Shown here one piece after another: positions 25,200 through 33,681 of a stretch of DNA of 64,000 nt. Under the pieces are notes generated by a model, which was not told the origin of the DNA, ran no database searches, and worked only from the letters and a program-made list of their open reading frames with translations. How positions within the stretch are numbered: the first letter of the stretch is position 1; every line of letters starts with the position of its first letter. The DNA is taken from assembly GCA_003139695.1 (NCBI GenBank), contig PLJM01000020.1:20043-84042 (forward strand). Reading direction: 5' to 3'. Both the position numbers and the translations under genes were made by a program. The stretch comes from Candidatus Dormiibacterota bacterium (GTDB lineage: Bacteria > Chloroflexota > Dormibacteria > Dormibacterales > Dormibacteraceae).

Positions 25200-26428
25200 A
25201 TCTTCAAGCTGGCCGGCGTCCATTCCTCGATGCCGCTCTGCACGGCGTTTAGAAATCGCGATGCCGCCAGCCCGTCGATGATGCGATGGTCGAATGACAT
25301 CGTGAGGTTCATGATCGGGCGGATCGCGACCGCGTCATCGACGGCGACCGGCCGCTTTCGGATCGACTCGGTGCTGAGGATCGCAGCCTGCGGCTGGTTG
25401 ATGATCGACTGCCCGGCCACCGATCCGAGGGCGCCCGTGTTGTTGAGGGTGAAGGTGCCGCCGCGAACGTCCTCGGGACGCAGGGTCTTGTTGCGCGCGC
25501 GGGTGGCGAGGTCGTTGAGGGCATGCGCCAGGTCGATGAAGCCCATCCGGTCGGCGTCTTTGATGACCGGGACGATGAGCGTGTCGGGCAGCGCCACCGC
25601 GATGCCCATGTTGACGTAGTGCTTGAGGATGATGCCTTCTTCCGTCCACGTCGAGTTGAGGTAGGGGTTCTTCATCAAGGCGTCGCAGACGATCTGGATG
25701 AAGAACGGCACGTACGAGAGCGGAAAGCCGTGACGGGCCTCGAACTGGTTCTTCTGCGCCGCCCGGTACCCGACGAGGTTTGTCACGTCGACCTCACGCA
25801 GCGCCCATGCGTGAGGCGAGGTGCTCACGCTGCGGACCATGTGCTCGGCGATCTGCCGGCGCACGGTGGAGATCCGGACGAGCTCATCGCGCGGATCGGA
25901 TGAAGCCGCGGCCGGTTGAGCTTTGGCGGGGGTGGCTTTGCTGTGTTCTGCGAGATATGCGATCACGTCCTCGCGCCGGACGCGGCCGCCGCCGCCGCCG
26001 GTGCCGGCGATCTGCGACAGCTCGAGGCCGTTGTCCTCGAGGAGCCGCCGCACGGCCGGGCTGACCTTCTCGCCTCCGGCGGAGGTGGCCGCAGGCGACG
26101 GCTGATGCGACGCCGGAGCGCTCGGAGCAGGCGCCTTGCGTTTGTTCGCCTCGGGCTTGGCGGGCTCGGCCGCGGCGTCCGCCGCGCCTTCCACCTCGAG
26201 CTCGGCCAGCGCGGTTCCGATCGCCACCGTCTCTCCTGCGCCGACCTTGATGCGCACCAACCGGCCCGCGAATGGCGAAGGGATTTCAGCGTTGACCTTG
26301 TCGGTCACGACCTCGACGATCGGCTCGTCGAGGCGCACCATGTCGCCTTCCTGCTTGAGCCAGCGGTCGACCGTGCCTTCGGTGACCGACTCGCCGAGCT
26401 GCGGCATCTTCAGCATCGTCCGGCCCAT
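25196..26428 (-). CDS. 2-oxoacid dehydrogenase E2 (dihydrolipoamide acyltransferase)
   Basis: 410 residues. One N-terminal lipoyl domain (MLKMPQLGESVTEGTV, lipoyl Lys44 in VVTDKVNAEIPSP), an Ala/Pro-rich linker, a peripheral-subunit-binding domain (VSPAVRRLLEDNGLELSQIAGTG...GRVRREDV), another linker, and the catalytic domain with the SFDHRIIDG active-site motif. It receives acyl groups from E1; the likely partner is the E1 alpha/beta pair 8 kb away on the other strand. No lipoamide dehydrogenase (E3) is present. Start ATG 26428, preceded at 10 bases by TACAAT. A 4-base overlap at its 3' end with the convergent aminotransferase is seen. Confidence 0.92.
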   Translation of the reverse strand: MGRTMLKMPQLGESVTEGTVDRWLKQEGDMVRLDEPIVEVVTDKVNAEIPSPFAGRLVRIKVGAGETVAIGTALAELEVEGAADAAAEPAKPEANKRKAPAPSAPASHQPSPAATSAGGEKVSPAVRRLLEDNGLELSQIAGTGGGGGRVRREDVIAYLAEHSKATPAKAQPAAASSDPRDELVRISTVRRQIAEHMVRSVSTSPHAWALREVDVTNLVGYRAAQKNQFEARHGFPLSYVPFFIQIVCDALMKNPYLNSTWTEEGIILKHYVNMGIAVALPDTLIVPVIKDADRMGFIDLAHALNDLATRARNKTLRPEDVRGGTFTLNNTGALGSVAGQSIINQPQAAILSTESIRKRPVAVDDAVAIRPIMNLTMSFDHRIIDGLAASRFLNAVQSGIEEWTPASLKI

Positions 26429-26438
26429 CCCGCTCAGG

Positions 26439-26444
26439 ATTGTA
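26439..26444 (-). promoter_or_regulatory. -10 box (TACAAT) for E2 gene
   Basis: TACAAT read on the minus strand, 10 bases before the ATG at 26428, with no Shine-Dalgarno site between. This implies a leaderless or near-leaderless message. No convincing -35. Confidence 0.45.
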
Positions 26445-26538
26445 GTGGCCGGAAGGTGAGGAGCCCGGGCGACGCGCGGGCCCCGACGCGCTCTACGATT
26501 CGGATAGCGCGGTCGCAAGGAGGCTTGGAGGGAAGCGT

Positions 26539-27474
26539 ATGGCCCGTCGATTCCGTTTCGGCATCTGCACCGACCAGAACATGACCTGGGAGAAGAACGT
26601 CGAGCGCTGGCAGCTGTTCGAGCGGCTCGGCTACGAGAGCGCCTGGGTCTGCGATCACCTCGTCCAGCCAAGCCGCCCCAACGGTCCTTACTTCGAGGCG
26701 TGGGCGCTGCTCGCGGGGCTGGCGGCGCGCACCGAAAAGATTCGGATCGGGGTGCTGGTCACCTCAAACACGTTTCGCTTCCCGCAGGTCGTCGCCAAGA
26801 TGGCAGTGACCATCGACCACATCTCCAACGGACGGCTCGAGGTGGGGCTCGGGGCGGGATGGTACGAGCCTGAGCACACGATGTTCGGAATCCCCTTCCC
26901 GGAGACAAAGGAGCTGGTCGGCCGCTTCCGGGAAGCGGTCCAGGTGGTCGACCTCCTGACGCGCGAGGACACCAGCTCTTTCGACGGGACCTATTACCAG
27001 CTGAAGAACGCGCAGTCGCGGCCCGCCAGCGTCCAGAAGCCGCGCCCGCCGCTTGTGATGGGCGCGTTCGGGCCGCGAATGCTCAAGATCGTGGCCACGT
27101 ATGCGGACACTTGGAACGCGTTCGGAACACCGGCGGAGATGCGCGAGCGCAACCAGATGCTCGATAACTATTGCCGCGAGCTCGGGCGCGACCCCGAGAC
27201 CCTGGACCGCTCGCTCTATTACTGGGTGCCGAAATCAGACGCCGACCCGTGGGCGTCCAAACAGGCTTTTTACGATGTGATCAACCCGTACATCGAGGCG
27301 GGCGTGAACCAGTTCATCCTGGACCAGCCTCGTGACGACCAGCTGGACATGCTGGACTGGGCGGCTGCCGAAGTCTTGCCGCGGTATGCGCATGAGACGC
27401 CTCGCACTCTCGAGCCGGCCGCCGCCAAGCGGATCGACACGACGGATTGGAAGAAGCCGCAAGACCACCTGTGA
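26539..27474 (+). CDS. LLM class flavin/F420-dependent oxidoreductase
   Basis: 311 residues of the luciferase-like monooxygenase TIM-barrel family. FRFGICTDQNMTWEKNVERWQLFERLGYESAWVCDHL is the first strand and active-site region, and TIDHISNGRLEVGLGAGWYEPEHTMFG is the characteristic family signature. RPPLVMGAFGPRMLKIVATYADTWN is the cofactor-phosphate region. GLGAGW-type members in high-GC Gram-positives mostly use F420. A good ribosome site (AAGGAGGCTTGGAGGG) precedes the ATG, with TACGAT about 40 bases upstream as a possible -10. The substrate is unknown; the neighbours are catabolic. Confidence 0.83.
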   Translation: MARRFRFGICTDQNMTWEKNVERWQLFERLGYESAWVCDHLVQPSRPNGPYFEAWALLAGLAARTEKIRIGVLVTSNTFRFPQVVAKMAVTIDHISNGRLEVGLGAGWYEPEHTMFGIPFPETKELVGRFREAVQVVDLLTREDTSSFDGTYYQLKNAQSRPASVQKPRPPLVMGAFGPRMLKIVATYADTWNAFGTPAEMRERNQMLDNYCRELGRDPETLDRSLYYWVPKSDADPWASKQAFYDVINPYIEAGVNQFILDQPRDDQLDMLDWAAAEVLPRYAHETPRTLEPAAAKRIDTTDWKKPQDHL

Positions 27475-27501
27475 GCCTTTAGCCGCCGCTCGATACTCGG
27501 G

Positions 27502-28863
27502 TCAGATGCGAATCGCCGGCTGGATGTTCTGGTTCAGCCGGAAGAAATTGGTCGGGTCGTAGCGATCCTTCAGCGCAACCAGGCGCGCATATGCCTTCTC
27601 TCCGTAAGCCTGGCGTACGCGCTCGCCGCTCTCCTGGAACAGGTAGTTGGGGTAGGCGCCGGCTCGCGTAAAAGGTTCCAGCGACGCGTAGCCGTCGCGC
27701 GCCCATCGCACGTTCTCCGCGTCAAGAGCCGGGTCAGTCCATTTGGCGTTGACCAGCAGGTCGAACTTGGCACCGCCAAAGCTGAGCGCGTTGGTGCCCG
27801 CGGGGGTTCGGTGCATGGCGCCGTGGAGGTGCTCGAGCTGGATCTGGCTGAGCGGTGACGGCGATCCTTCGAATGCCTCGGCGGCGGCCCTGATCGCGCC
27901 GGCCACCAGCGGGCCCAGTGCGTTGGTCTTCCAGTAGTTGCGTAAGCCCCACGGCGAGATCTGGTCGTACAGGCGCTGCGAGTCGGCGTAGGTTCTCGGC
28001 GCGACCCCGTCGCGAATCGGTTGGAAGCGTGAGCACAGGCGCTCGTAGATCGGCCCCGCCGCTTCAGCCGGCCCGCAGAAGCTGGCGAGCACGGTGGCCA
28101 GCGGCGCGCCCTCGGGCGTGCGCCGAAGGATCAGGTCGCACGAGGCCTCGTCGGGGACGGTGTCAACGAACTCGTCGTAGAACGCGAGGAAGTCACGCGA
28201 GTATGGAAAGTCGAGCGGTCCCGAGACGACTCCGGTCACAGGATGGATCGCGAACTCGAACGTGGTCACGACGCCGAAGTTGCCGCCGCCTCCCCGAAGG
28301 CCCCACAGCAGCTCGGGGTTACTCTCGGCTGAGGCCTCGACCCGCTCGCCGGCCGCAGTGATCAGCTCGGCCCTCAACAGGTTGTCGCACGTGAGCCCAA
28401 ACAGCCCGCGCAGCACGCCGATCCCGCCGCCCAGTGTCAGCCCTGCAACGCCGGTGCTGGAGACGATGCCTCCGGGGGTGGCCAGCCCGTGGGCTTGCGT
28501 CGCTACATCGAAGTCACCCCAGGTGGCGCCTCCCTGGGCGCGAGCGCGGCGATTCCCGGCGTCGACGTCGACCCGGCGCATGAGTGAAAGGTCGATGACC
28601 AGGCCGCCGTCGCAAACAGCGTTGCCGGCCACGTTGTGCCCGCCGCCGCGAACCGCCACCGCGAGGCGCTGCTCGCGTGCGAAGCCGATGGAGGCGGCCA
28701 CGTCGGCCTCGTTCGCGCAGCGGACGACCAGCTCTGGGCGCCGGTCGATCATGCCGTTGAAGACGCGCCGGGCCTCGTCATAGCCGGCGTCATCTGGACG
28801 GAGGACCGAGCCGCGCAGGTCGCGCGCGAACCGCTGGATCTCCCTGGGATCCAAGGCGCTCAC
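27502..28863 (-). CDS. FAD-linked oxidase, berberine-bridge-enzyme type
   Basis: 453 residues. VAVRGGGHNVAGNAVCDGGLVIDL is the FAD-binding PCMH domain, with His76 in GGGHN as expected covalent FAD ligand. GGGIGVLRGLFGLTCDNLL and WGLRGGGGNFGVVTTFEF follow. The C-terminal berberine-type segment YDPTNFFRLNQNIQP is present. Such enzymes oxidise sugars, alcohols or alkaloid-like amines. The GTG start overlaps the stop of the upstream transporter by 4 bases (GTGA), so importer and oxidase are coupled and probably share a substrate (inference). Confidence 0.9.
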   Translation of the reverse strand: MSALDPREIQRFARDLRGSVLRPDDAGYDEARRVFNGMIDRRPELVVRCANEADVAASIGFAREQRLAVAVRGGGHNVAGNAVCDGGLVIDLSLMRRVDVDAGNRRARAQGGATWGDFDVATQAHGLATPGGIVSSTGVAGLTLGGGIGVLRGLFGLTCDNLLRAELITAAGERVEASAESNPELLWGLRGGGGNFGVVTTFEFAIHPVTGVVSGPLDFPYSRDFLAFYDEFVDTVPDEASCDLILRRTPEGAPLATVLASFCGPAEAAGPIYERLCSRFQPIRDGVAPRTYADSQRLYDQISPWGLRNYWKTNALGPLVAGAIRAAAEAFEGSPSPLSQIQLEHLHGAMHRTPAGTNALSFGGAKFDLLVNAKWTDPALDAENVRWARDGYASLEPFTRAGAYPNYLFQESGERVRQAYGEKAYARLVALKDRYDPTNFFRLNQNIQPAIRI

Positions 28864-30020
28864 CGAGCGGCCGCCGCTTGCGACCTGGTCAGAAGTCGAG
28901 GCGCGAGGGAACCGACCACGGCCATCAGTATCCCGCCCACCAGCGGCGGCCAGAACGCCACGTTAATCGTCCCCGTCGCGTCGACGAGAATGCCGGCCGA
29001 GATCGGGCCTGTGAACGCCAGCAGGTAGCCGACCGTGTACATCATTGCCGAGTATGTCGAGGCTTCGCTCTCGTTGCGCGCGATGAGCGGCGGCAGCGCG
29101 ATCGAGGCGACGAATGCGGCCGCCGTCCCGAGCCCGACCATGAAGGCCAGCGGGCGTATGAGGTCGGTGAGGCCGAGCAGCAGGCCGAGCGAACCGACCG
29201 CCGCCAGCCCACCCGCGACCACATAGAAGGTGGTGGACAGCGCGTACTGCCAGCGGACGAACGACAGCGCAAACAGCGGCACGATCGGGAGGAAGTTGAG
29301 GAACAGGAACGTGGTCGCCACGTAGGCCGGTCCCCGGTCGTTGATCAGGAACGGCAACCACGTCGCGACCGTGTAGTAAACGAGGTTCTGAAACGTGAAC
29401 AGCGCTGCCACCTGCCAGACCCTTGGATCGCGCATCACCACCCGTAGGTTGGATGGCGGCGCGGCGGCCTGGTCGCGCGGGGTGAACCGGACCCAGAGCA
29501 CCACGCCGATCAACGCGACCGCCGCCCACACGAGGAACATCCCGCGCCACCCCAGCGCCCGCGACATGTATGGCGAAAGCGAAGCCCCGACGACGTTGCC
29601 CATCAGCAGGCCGTTGCCGTACAGGCTGCTGGCTCGTGCGATGCCATCTGGAAACCAGCGCCTGATCAGGACCGCGAGCGGAGGCTGGGCCAGCGCGATC
29701 GACAGTGTCAGCAGAGCGCTGCCCGCGAAGACCCAGAAAACCGCCGGCGGCAGGGTCAGCGAAATGGTGAAGACGCCGAGGCCTGCGATGCAGATGGCGA
29801 CCAGTCGCCGAGCGCCGAACCTGGTCGCGAGCAGCGCACCTGGGATCGACGCCGCGCCCAGCACAAGGATCGCGAGCGATGTGATCGTGCCGGTAGCTGA
29901 GTAGCTCAGGCCGAGATCCGAGCGGATCGCCGGCAGCGAAGGCGGAATCGCGAACAGGATCACGCGCAGGTTGAATGCTGTGAGCCAGACGAGTCCGAGT
30001 GAGATGACATTTCGCCGCAA
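28860..30020 (-). CDS. MFS transporter, CynX/NimT-like
   Basis: 386 residues with about twelve hydrophobic segments. The N-terminal VISLGLVWLTAFNLRVILFAIPPSLPAIRSDLGLS and GARRLVAI after the second membrane segment resemble the cyanate/nitroimidazole (CynX/NimT) group of the major facilitator superfamily. The substrate is not determined. The start codon appears to be TTG at 30020, with TAGGAT 9 bases upstream on the same strand and no Shine-Dalgarno site. First gene of a two-gene operon with the berberine-type oxidase. Divergent from the URO-D family gene with only 55 bases between starts. Confidence 0.85.
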   Translation of the reverse strand: MRRNVISLGLVWLTAFNLRVILFAIPPSLPAIRSDLGLSYSATGTITSLAILVLGAASIPGALLATRFGARRLVAICIAGLGVFTISLTLPPAVFWVFAGSALLTLSIALAQPPLAVLIRRWFPDGIARASSLYGNGLLMGNVVGASLSPYMSRALGWRGMFLVWAAVALIGVVLWVRFTPRDQAAAPPSNLRVVMRDPRVWQVAALFTFQNLVYYTVATWLPFLINDRGPAYVATTFLFLNFLPIVPLFALSFVRWQYALSTTFYVVAGGLAAVGSLGLLLGLTDLIRPLAFMVGLGTAAAFVASIALPPLIARNESEASTYSAMMYTVGYLLAFTGPISAGILVDATGTINVAFWPPLVGGILMAVVGSLAPRLLTRSQAAAAR

Positions 30021-30029
30021 AGGGCAATC

Positions 30030-30067
30030 ATCCTAAAGGGCGCGGGCCGAGCTTCGTGGGCTAGGCT
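30030..30067. promoter_or_regulatory. Divergent leaderless-type -10 boxes (MFS / URO-D genes)
   Basis: Minus strand TAGGAT (30035 to 30030) is 9 bases before the TTG at 30020. Plus strand TAGGCT (30062-30067) is 8 bases before the ATG at 30076. Both genes lack Shine-Dalgarno sites. The 55-base intergenic region contains both boxes. Confidence 0.4.
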
Positions 30068-30075
30068 GGGGCTTG

Positions 30076-31077
30076 ATGGCATCGACCGGACGGGAACGCG
30101 TCGCGGCCGCCCTTCATCTCGATCGCGCGGATCGCGCACCCGTAAGCGCCTGGGGCCACTCCTACGAGCGCGAATGGTCCGTGGATGAGCTCGTCATCAC
30201 CACCGTCGGGATCGCCCGGCGGTGCGAGCTCGATTTCGTCAAGCTCCAGGTCCGGACGAGCTGTTTTGCGGAGACCTTCGGGGCGGCCTGGAGATTCTCC
30301 GGCTCCGCATCGCTCCCGCCCGTGATGGAGCAACCCGGCGGCAAGGATGCTGCGGCCTGGCGGCGCATCGCCGCCTCGGAGCCGGACCGGCGAATCCTGG
30401 CCGAACAGGTTCAAGTGATGGCGGCGGTCACCAAGGAGCTGGGCCCGGAGACGCCGTGCCTCCAGACCGTCTTCTCACCGGGCATGGTCGCGTGGTTCCT
30501 CGCCGGCAGCGATCTCGATGTGCTCCGTTCACTGCTCCGCGCCGAGCCCGACCTGATGGCCGCCGGGCTGGCCCGCATTAGCGAGACGATGGCTTGGTTC
30601 GCGCGAGAGTCGATCGCGGCCGGGGCCGCCGGCCTCTTCTACGCGATCAACCCGCTTGCCGACACCACCACCATGCCTCCCGACGAGTACCAGCGCATCC
30701 TGCTTTCCTTCGACCGCTCGGCCCTGGCCGGGGCGGAGGGCGCGTGGTTCAACATGCTTCATCTCTGCGGCGCGAACGTGAACACCTCATTGGTCGAGGC
30801 GCTTCGCCCCGATTGCGTCAACTGGTCGATCCATGATGAGGGCAATCCCGGGCTGGCCGACATGCGCAACCGGCACCGCATCGCGGTCGCGGGCGGCTTG
30901 CACCGCGACCGCCCGATCCGGACCGGCTCCATCGAGGAGGTTCGTCGCGAGGCGGCTGATGCGATCAGGCAGACCTCCGGCCGCGGCCATCTACTGACCC
31001 CCGGCTGCTCCGTGTCGCCATGGCCCGTCGAGCGCGAGGACAACATTCGCGTTCTGAGCGAGGTGGCGGCCCCGTAG
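30076..31077 (+). CDS. Uroporphyrinogen decarboxylase family (methylcobamide methyltransferase-like)
   Basis: 333 residues in the URO-D superfamily. The motif MLHLCGANVNT supplies a His-x-Cys pair, and TPGCSVSP near the C-terminus a further Cys, the zinc-ligand pattern of MtaA/CmuA-like methyltransferases rather than true uroporphyrinogen decarboxylase (HemE). Such proteins move methyl groups to or from corrinoids. No corrinoid protein is visible in the window, so the partner is unknown. The start could be TTG 30073 or ATG 30076. The function fits an area full of demethylating amine enzymes (inference). Convergent with an SDR gene. Confidence 0.75.
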   Translation: MASTGRERVAAALHLDRADRAPVSAWGHSYEREWSVDELVITTVGIARRCELDFVKLQVRTSCFAETFGAAWRFSGSASLPPVMEQPGGKDAAAWRRIAASEPDRRILAEQVQVMAAVTKELGPETPCLQTVFSPGMVAWFLAGSDLDVLRSLLRAEPDLMAAGLARISETMAWFARESIAAGAAGLFYAINPLADTTTMPPDEYQRILLSFDRSALAGAEGAWFNMLHLCGANVNTSLVEALRPDCVNWSIHDEGNPGLADMRNRHRIAVAGGLHRDRPIRTGSIEEVRREAADAIRQTSGRGHLLTPGCSVSPWPVEREDNIRVLSEVAAP

Positions 31078-31089
31078 CTCTTCGTTAAG

Positions 31090-31917
31090 TCAGATGCGCG
31101 AGGAGTCTGGGACCGGGTTGTGGGCGCGCACCCATCTGAACACGTCGCTGGTCGCAAGCTGGCCGCCGGTCACGTAGAGCACGTTGCCCGAGACCCAGCC
31201 CGCCTCGTCGGAGCACAGATAGACCGCTGCCGCCGCGACATCGTCCGGGACCCCCACGCGGTTGATCGGATAGAACGAGGCGCGGTCGGCCCTCTGCTCA
31301 TCGCCGGCCAGCCACTTTTCGGTGAGCCGTGTCTCGATGACGCCGGGCGCTATCGCGTTGACGCGGATGCGGTCCTTCCCGGCTTCGTAGCCGAGCACCT
31401 TGGTCAGGTTGGCGAGCGCCGCCTTGGCGGAGCCGTAGATGCCCTCGGTGGGCGCGGGAAAGACGGCGTCGATCGAGACGATGTTCAGAATCGCGCCGCC
31501 GCGGCCCTGCTGCGACATCAGCTTGCACGCGGCCAGCGCCGCGAACAAGGGTGATCGAACGTTGACCGCGTACATCGCATCGAATGCTTCGACGGTGGTC
31601 TCTGATAGCTGCCCCTGCGCGCCCGGCAGGTCGACCATGCCGCCCGCGTTGTTCACGAGGATGTCGAGGCCGCCCAGCTCGCGAGCCGCCTTGTTCACCA
31701 TCTCGCCGACCCGCTCCGTGTGCTCCAGGTCGATCTGAAACACGTGGGCCTTTCGGCCGAGGTTCCGGATTTCTCCGGCCACCCCCTCGAGCTCGTCGCG
31801 GCTGCGGGCGGCGACCGCCACATCCGCGCCCTGGCGCGCGAAGGCGAGCGCAATCGCCCGTCCGATCCCCCGGCCGCCACCAGTCACCAGCGCCTTCTTG
31901 CCTTCGTAAGAGAACAT
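31090..31917 (-). CDS. SDR family oxidoreductase
   Basis: 275 residues. Classical SDR motifs: VTGGGRGIGRAIALAFA, NNAGG, catalytic Ser in NIVSIDA, YGSAKAAL with Tyr/Lys, RVNAIAPGVIETR and the C-terminal VSGNVLYVTGG. GGAAxxS-like AARSRDE after the second strand suggests NADP binding. GAAGGAGGTTGGG precedes the ATG at 31917, a strong ribosome site. Divergent from the SoxB-like gene at 32033. The substrate is unknown; one of four SDRs in the window. Confidence 0.87.
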   Translation of the reverse strand: MFSYEGKKALVTGGGRGIGRAIALAFARQGADVAVAARSRDELEGVAGEIRNLGRKAHVFQIDLEHTERVGEMVNKAARELGGLDILVNNAGGMVDLPGAQGQLSETTVEAFDAMYAVNVRSPLFAALAACKLMSQQGRGGAILNIVSIDAVFPAPTEGIYGSAKAALANLTKVLGYEAGKDRIRVNAIAPGVIETRLTEKWLAGDEQRADRASFYPINRVGVPDDVAAAAVYLCSDEAGWVSGNVLYVTGGQLATSDVFRWVRAHNPVPDSSRI

Positions 31918-32032
31918 CCCAACCTCCTTCGCACCTGAAAGAACCCGCCCATCGTACGGATCCGTCTGGTCTGTCGGATCTTTGGGCGGGGCCCTCTGCT
32001 AGCCTTCGCACAGCGCAGATTCGGAAGGAGAA

Positions 32033-33169
32033 ATGGATTCGGAGCGGGTCGGGACGGCGATCATCGGGGGCGGCATCGCGGGCAGCGCTGTCGCCTACTA
32101 CCTGGCCGAGCAGGGCGAGTCGGACATCCTGCTGCTCGAGGCCGACGAGCTGGGCAGCGGCTCGACCGGCGGCTCGTTCGGCGGCGTGCGGCAGCAGTTC
32201 AGCACCCCGCTCGAAATTGAGTTCTCACGCCGCGGGCTGGAGTTCTGGCGCACTGCGGCGCGCGTCTTCGACTCGCCGGTCTCCTGGCATCCGAACGGCT
32301 ACCTGTTCATGACCGGCCAGTCCGACATCATGGGCAAGCTCGCCGAAGCGGCCGCGCTGCAGCAGTCGATGGGCATGACCGACGTCCACGTGGTGGACCC
32401 CGCGCAGATCCGTGACGTCGTGCCGTGGATCGACACCGATGGCCTGCTCGGCGGCACATATACCCCGAACGATGGCAAGGTGACCCCCACCGAAGGCGTC
32501 GCCGCCCTGATCAAAGCCGCCAGAGCCCGTGGCGCCCGATATCACGAACACTGGGAGGTTCGCTCGATCGAGCGCGCCGGCTCCGGATGGCGGATCACGG
32601 GTCCCGGCGTTGTGGAAGCGAGCCGGGTGGTCGTCTGCACCGGCTACTGGACCACCGACCTGCTGCGTTCATTCGGGCTGGAGCTGACGATCCGTCCTCA
32701 GCCGCTCTACGGCGCCATCAGCGGCCCGGCGCTAGCCGGCTTGCGGGTGCCGCTGACCCTCGACATGGATACCGGCTTCGTCGTGGAGCGAGAAGGCGAG
32801 GGGCTGGTGGTGGCGATCCTTTTCGAGGACAACCCGCCCGGCTACGGCCACATGCAGTTTCTCGAGCAGTTCGCCGAGCTCGCGCGCGTGCGCGCCCCTT
32901 CGCTGGCCGACCTGCGCATTGCAAGGCACGTCGTCGCCAACGTCGACATGGGAGGCGACGGCCATCCGTATGTGGGCCTGGTCGAGGACGGTCTGTGGAT
33001 GCTCGCCGGCTTTGGGGGCCACGGCGCCATGCACGGTCCGCCGGTCGCGGAGCTGCTCGCCAAGACCATCGCCGGCAGGCCAGACCCGACGGTGGACCTG
33101 GCGCCCCTCAGTCCGTGGCGGAAACCCGGCGCCGCTGAAGAATGGATGGTGGCGGCGAAGAAGTCCTGA
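32033..33169 (+). CDS. SoxB-like FAD-dependent oxidoreductase
   Basis: 378 residues, DAO family. AIIGGGIAGSAVAYYLAEQG, then GSTGGSFGGVRQQFSTP, the same G-G-x-R-Q-Q-F layout as the proteins at 22810 and 42063. The C-terminal FAD region is LWMLAGFGGHGAMHGPPVAELLA. It probably oxidises a secondary or N-methylated amino acid. A good GGAAGGAG ribosome site lies before the ATG; TAGCCT at about 31999-32004 is a possible -10. Stands alone between a divergent SDR and a convergent PPOX-type gene. Confidence 0.85.
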   Translation: MDSERVGTAIIGGGIAGSAVAYYLAEQGESDILLLEADELGSGSTGGSFGGVRQQFSTPLEIEFSRRGLEFWRTAARVFDSPVSWHPNGYLFMTGQSDIMGKLAEAAALQQSMGMTDVHVVDPAQIRDVVPWIDTDGLLGGTYTPNDGKVTPTEGVAALIKAARARGARYHEHWEVRSIERAGSGWRITGPGVVEASRVVVCTGYWTTDLLRSFGLELTIRPQPLYGAISGPALAGLRVPLTLDMDTGFVVEREGEGLVVAILFEDNPPGYGHMQFLEQFAELARVRAPSLADLRIARHVVANVDMGGDGHPYVGLVEDGLWMLAGFGGHGAMHGPPVAELLAKTIAGRPDPTVDLAPLSPWRKPGAAEEWMVAAKKS

Positions 33170-33185
33170 CCCGCCGGTCGCCTGT

Positions 33186-33617
33186 TTACGTGTCGCCCAT
33201 CTCGTAATAGACGTTGGTGGGCACAATCCGGAAAATCGCCCGTTCCTCACCTTCGAAGAACCAGGGATATCGGTCCACCTTCATGTAGCGGAGAGCTAGC
33301 TTGTTCATGTGCTCCCGCCACCCGTCCACAGATGAGGAGACCACCCGGCCGGTGATCGCGAGGTAGCGGTAGGGATTGCGCGGATCGACGATCGAGATGG
33401 CCACGTCCGGCCGCTCGCGCATGTTGGCCGCCTTGACGCGGTCGAGGCGCACGTTCACGAGCACCGCGTCGCCGTCGTGGTCGATCCACAGTGGTGTCAC
33501 GTGGGGCGTGCCGTTGGCGCGGACCGTGGCCAGGTGGCCGAGCGCCTCGCCCTCGAGCAGGTCGATGAGCGCGGCTGGGATGTGGGGATCTTCGTGCTTC
33601 GGCGTTGCGTTCGCCAT
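33186..33617 (-). CDS. PPOX-class F420/FMN-dependent oxidoreductase
   Basis: 143 residues. The split-barrel fold is evident from LGHLATVRANGTPHVTPLWIDHDGDAVLVNVRLDRVKAANMRERPDVAISIVDPRNPYRYLAITGRVV, a pattern frequent in F420-binding TIGR-type PPOX proteins. The R-x-K-x-x-N-M segment contacts the cofactor phosphate. It may reduce an unsaturated ring or act as a cofactor-recycling partner. Start at ATG 33617, with a TAGGCT-like box (33630-33635, read on the minus strand) upstream. It has a paralogue at 6670-7086 but the two are not close. Confidence 0.82.
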   Translation of the reverse strand: MANATPKHEDPHIPAALIDLLEGEALGHLATVRANGTPHVTPLWIDHDGDAVLVNVRLDRVKAANMRERPDVAISIVDPRNPYRYLAITGRVVSSSVDGWREHMNKLALRYMKVDRYPWFFEGEERAIFRIVPTNVYYEMGDT

Positions 33618-33681
33618 GGCAGTGAAGCCTAGCCCGTCAAGGGTCCGTATGGCAGCGGCTCGCGCTCATACTTGTTGAACC

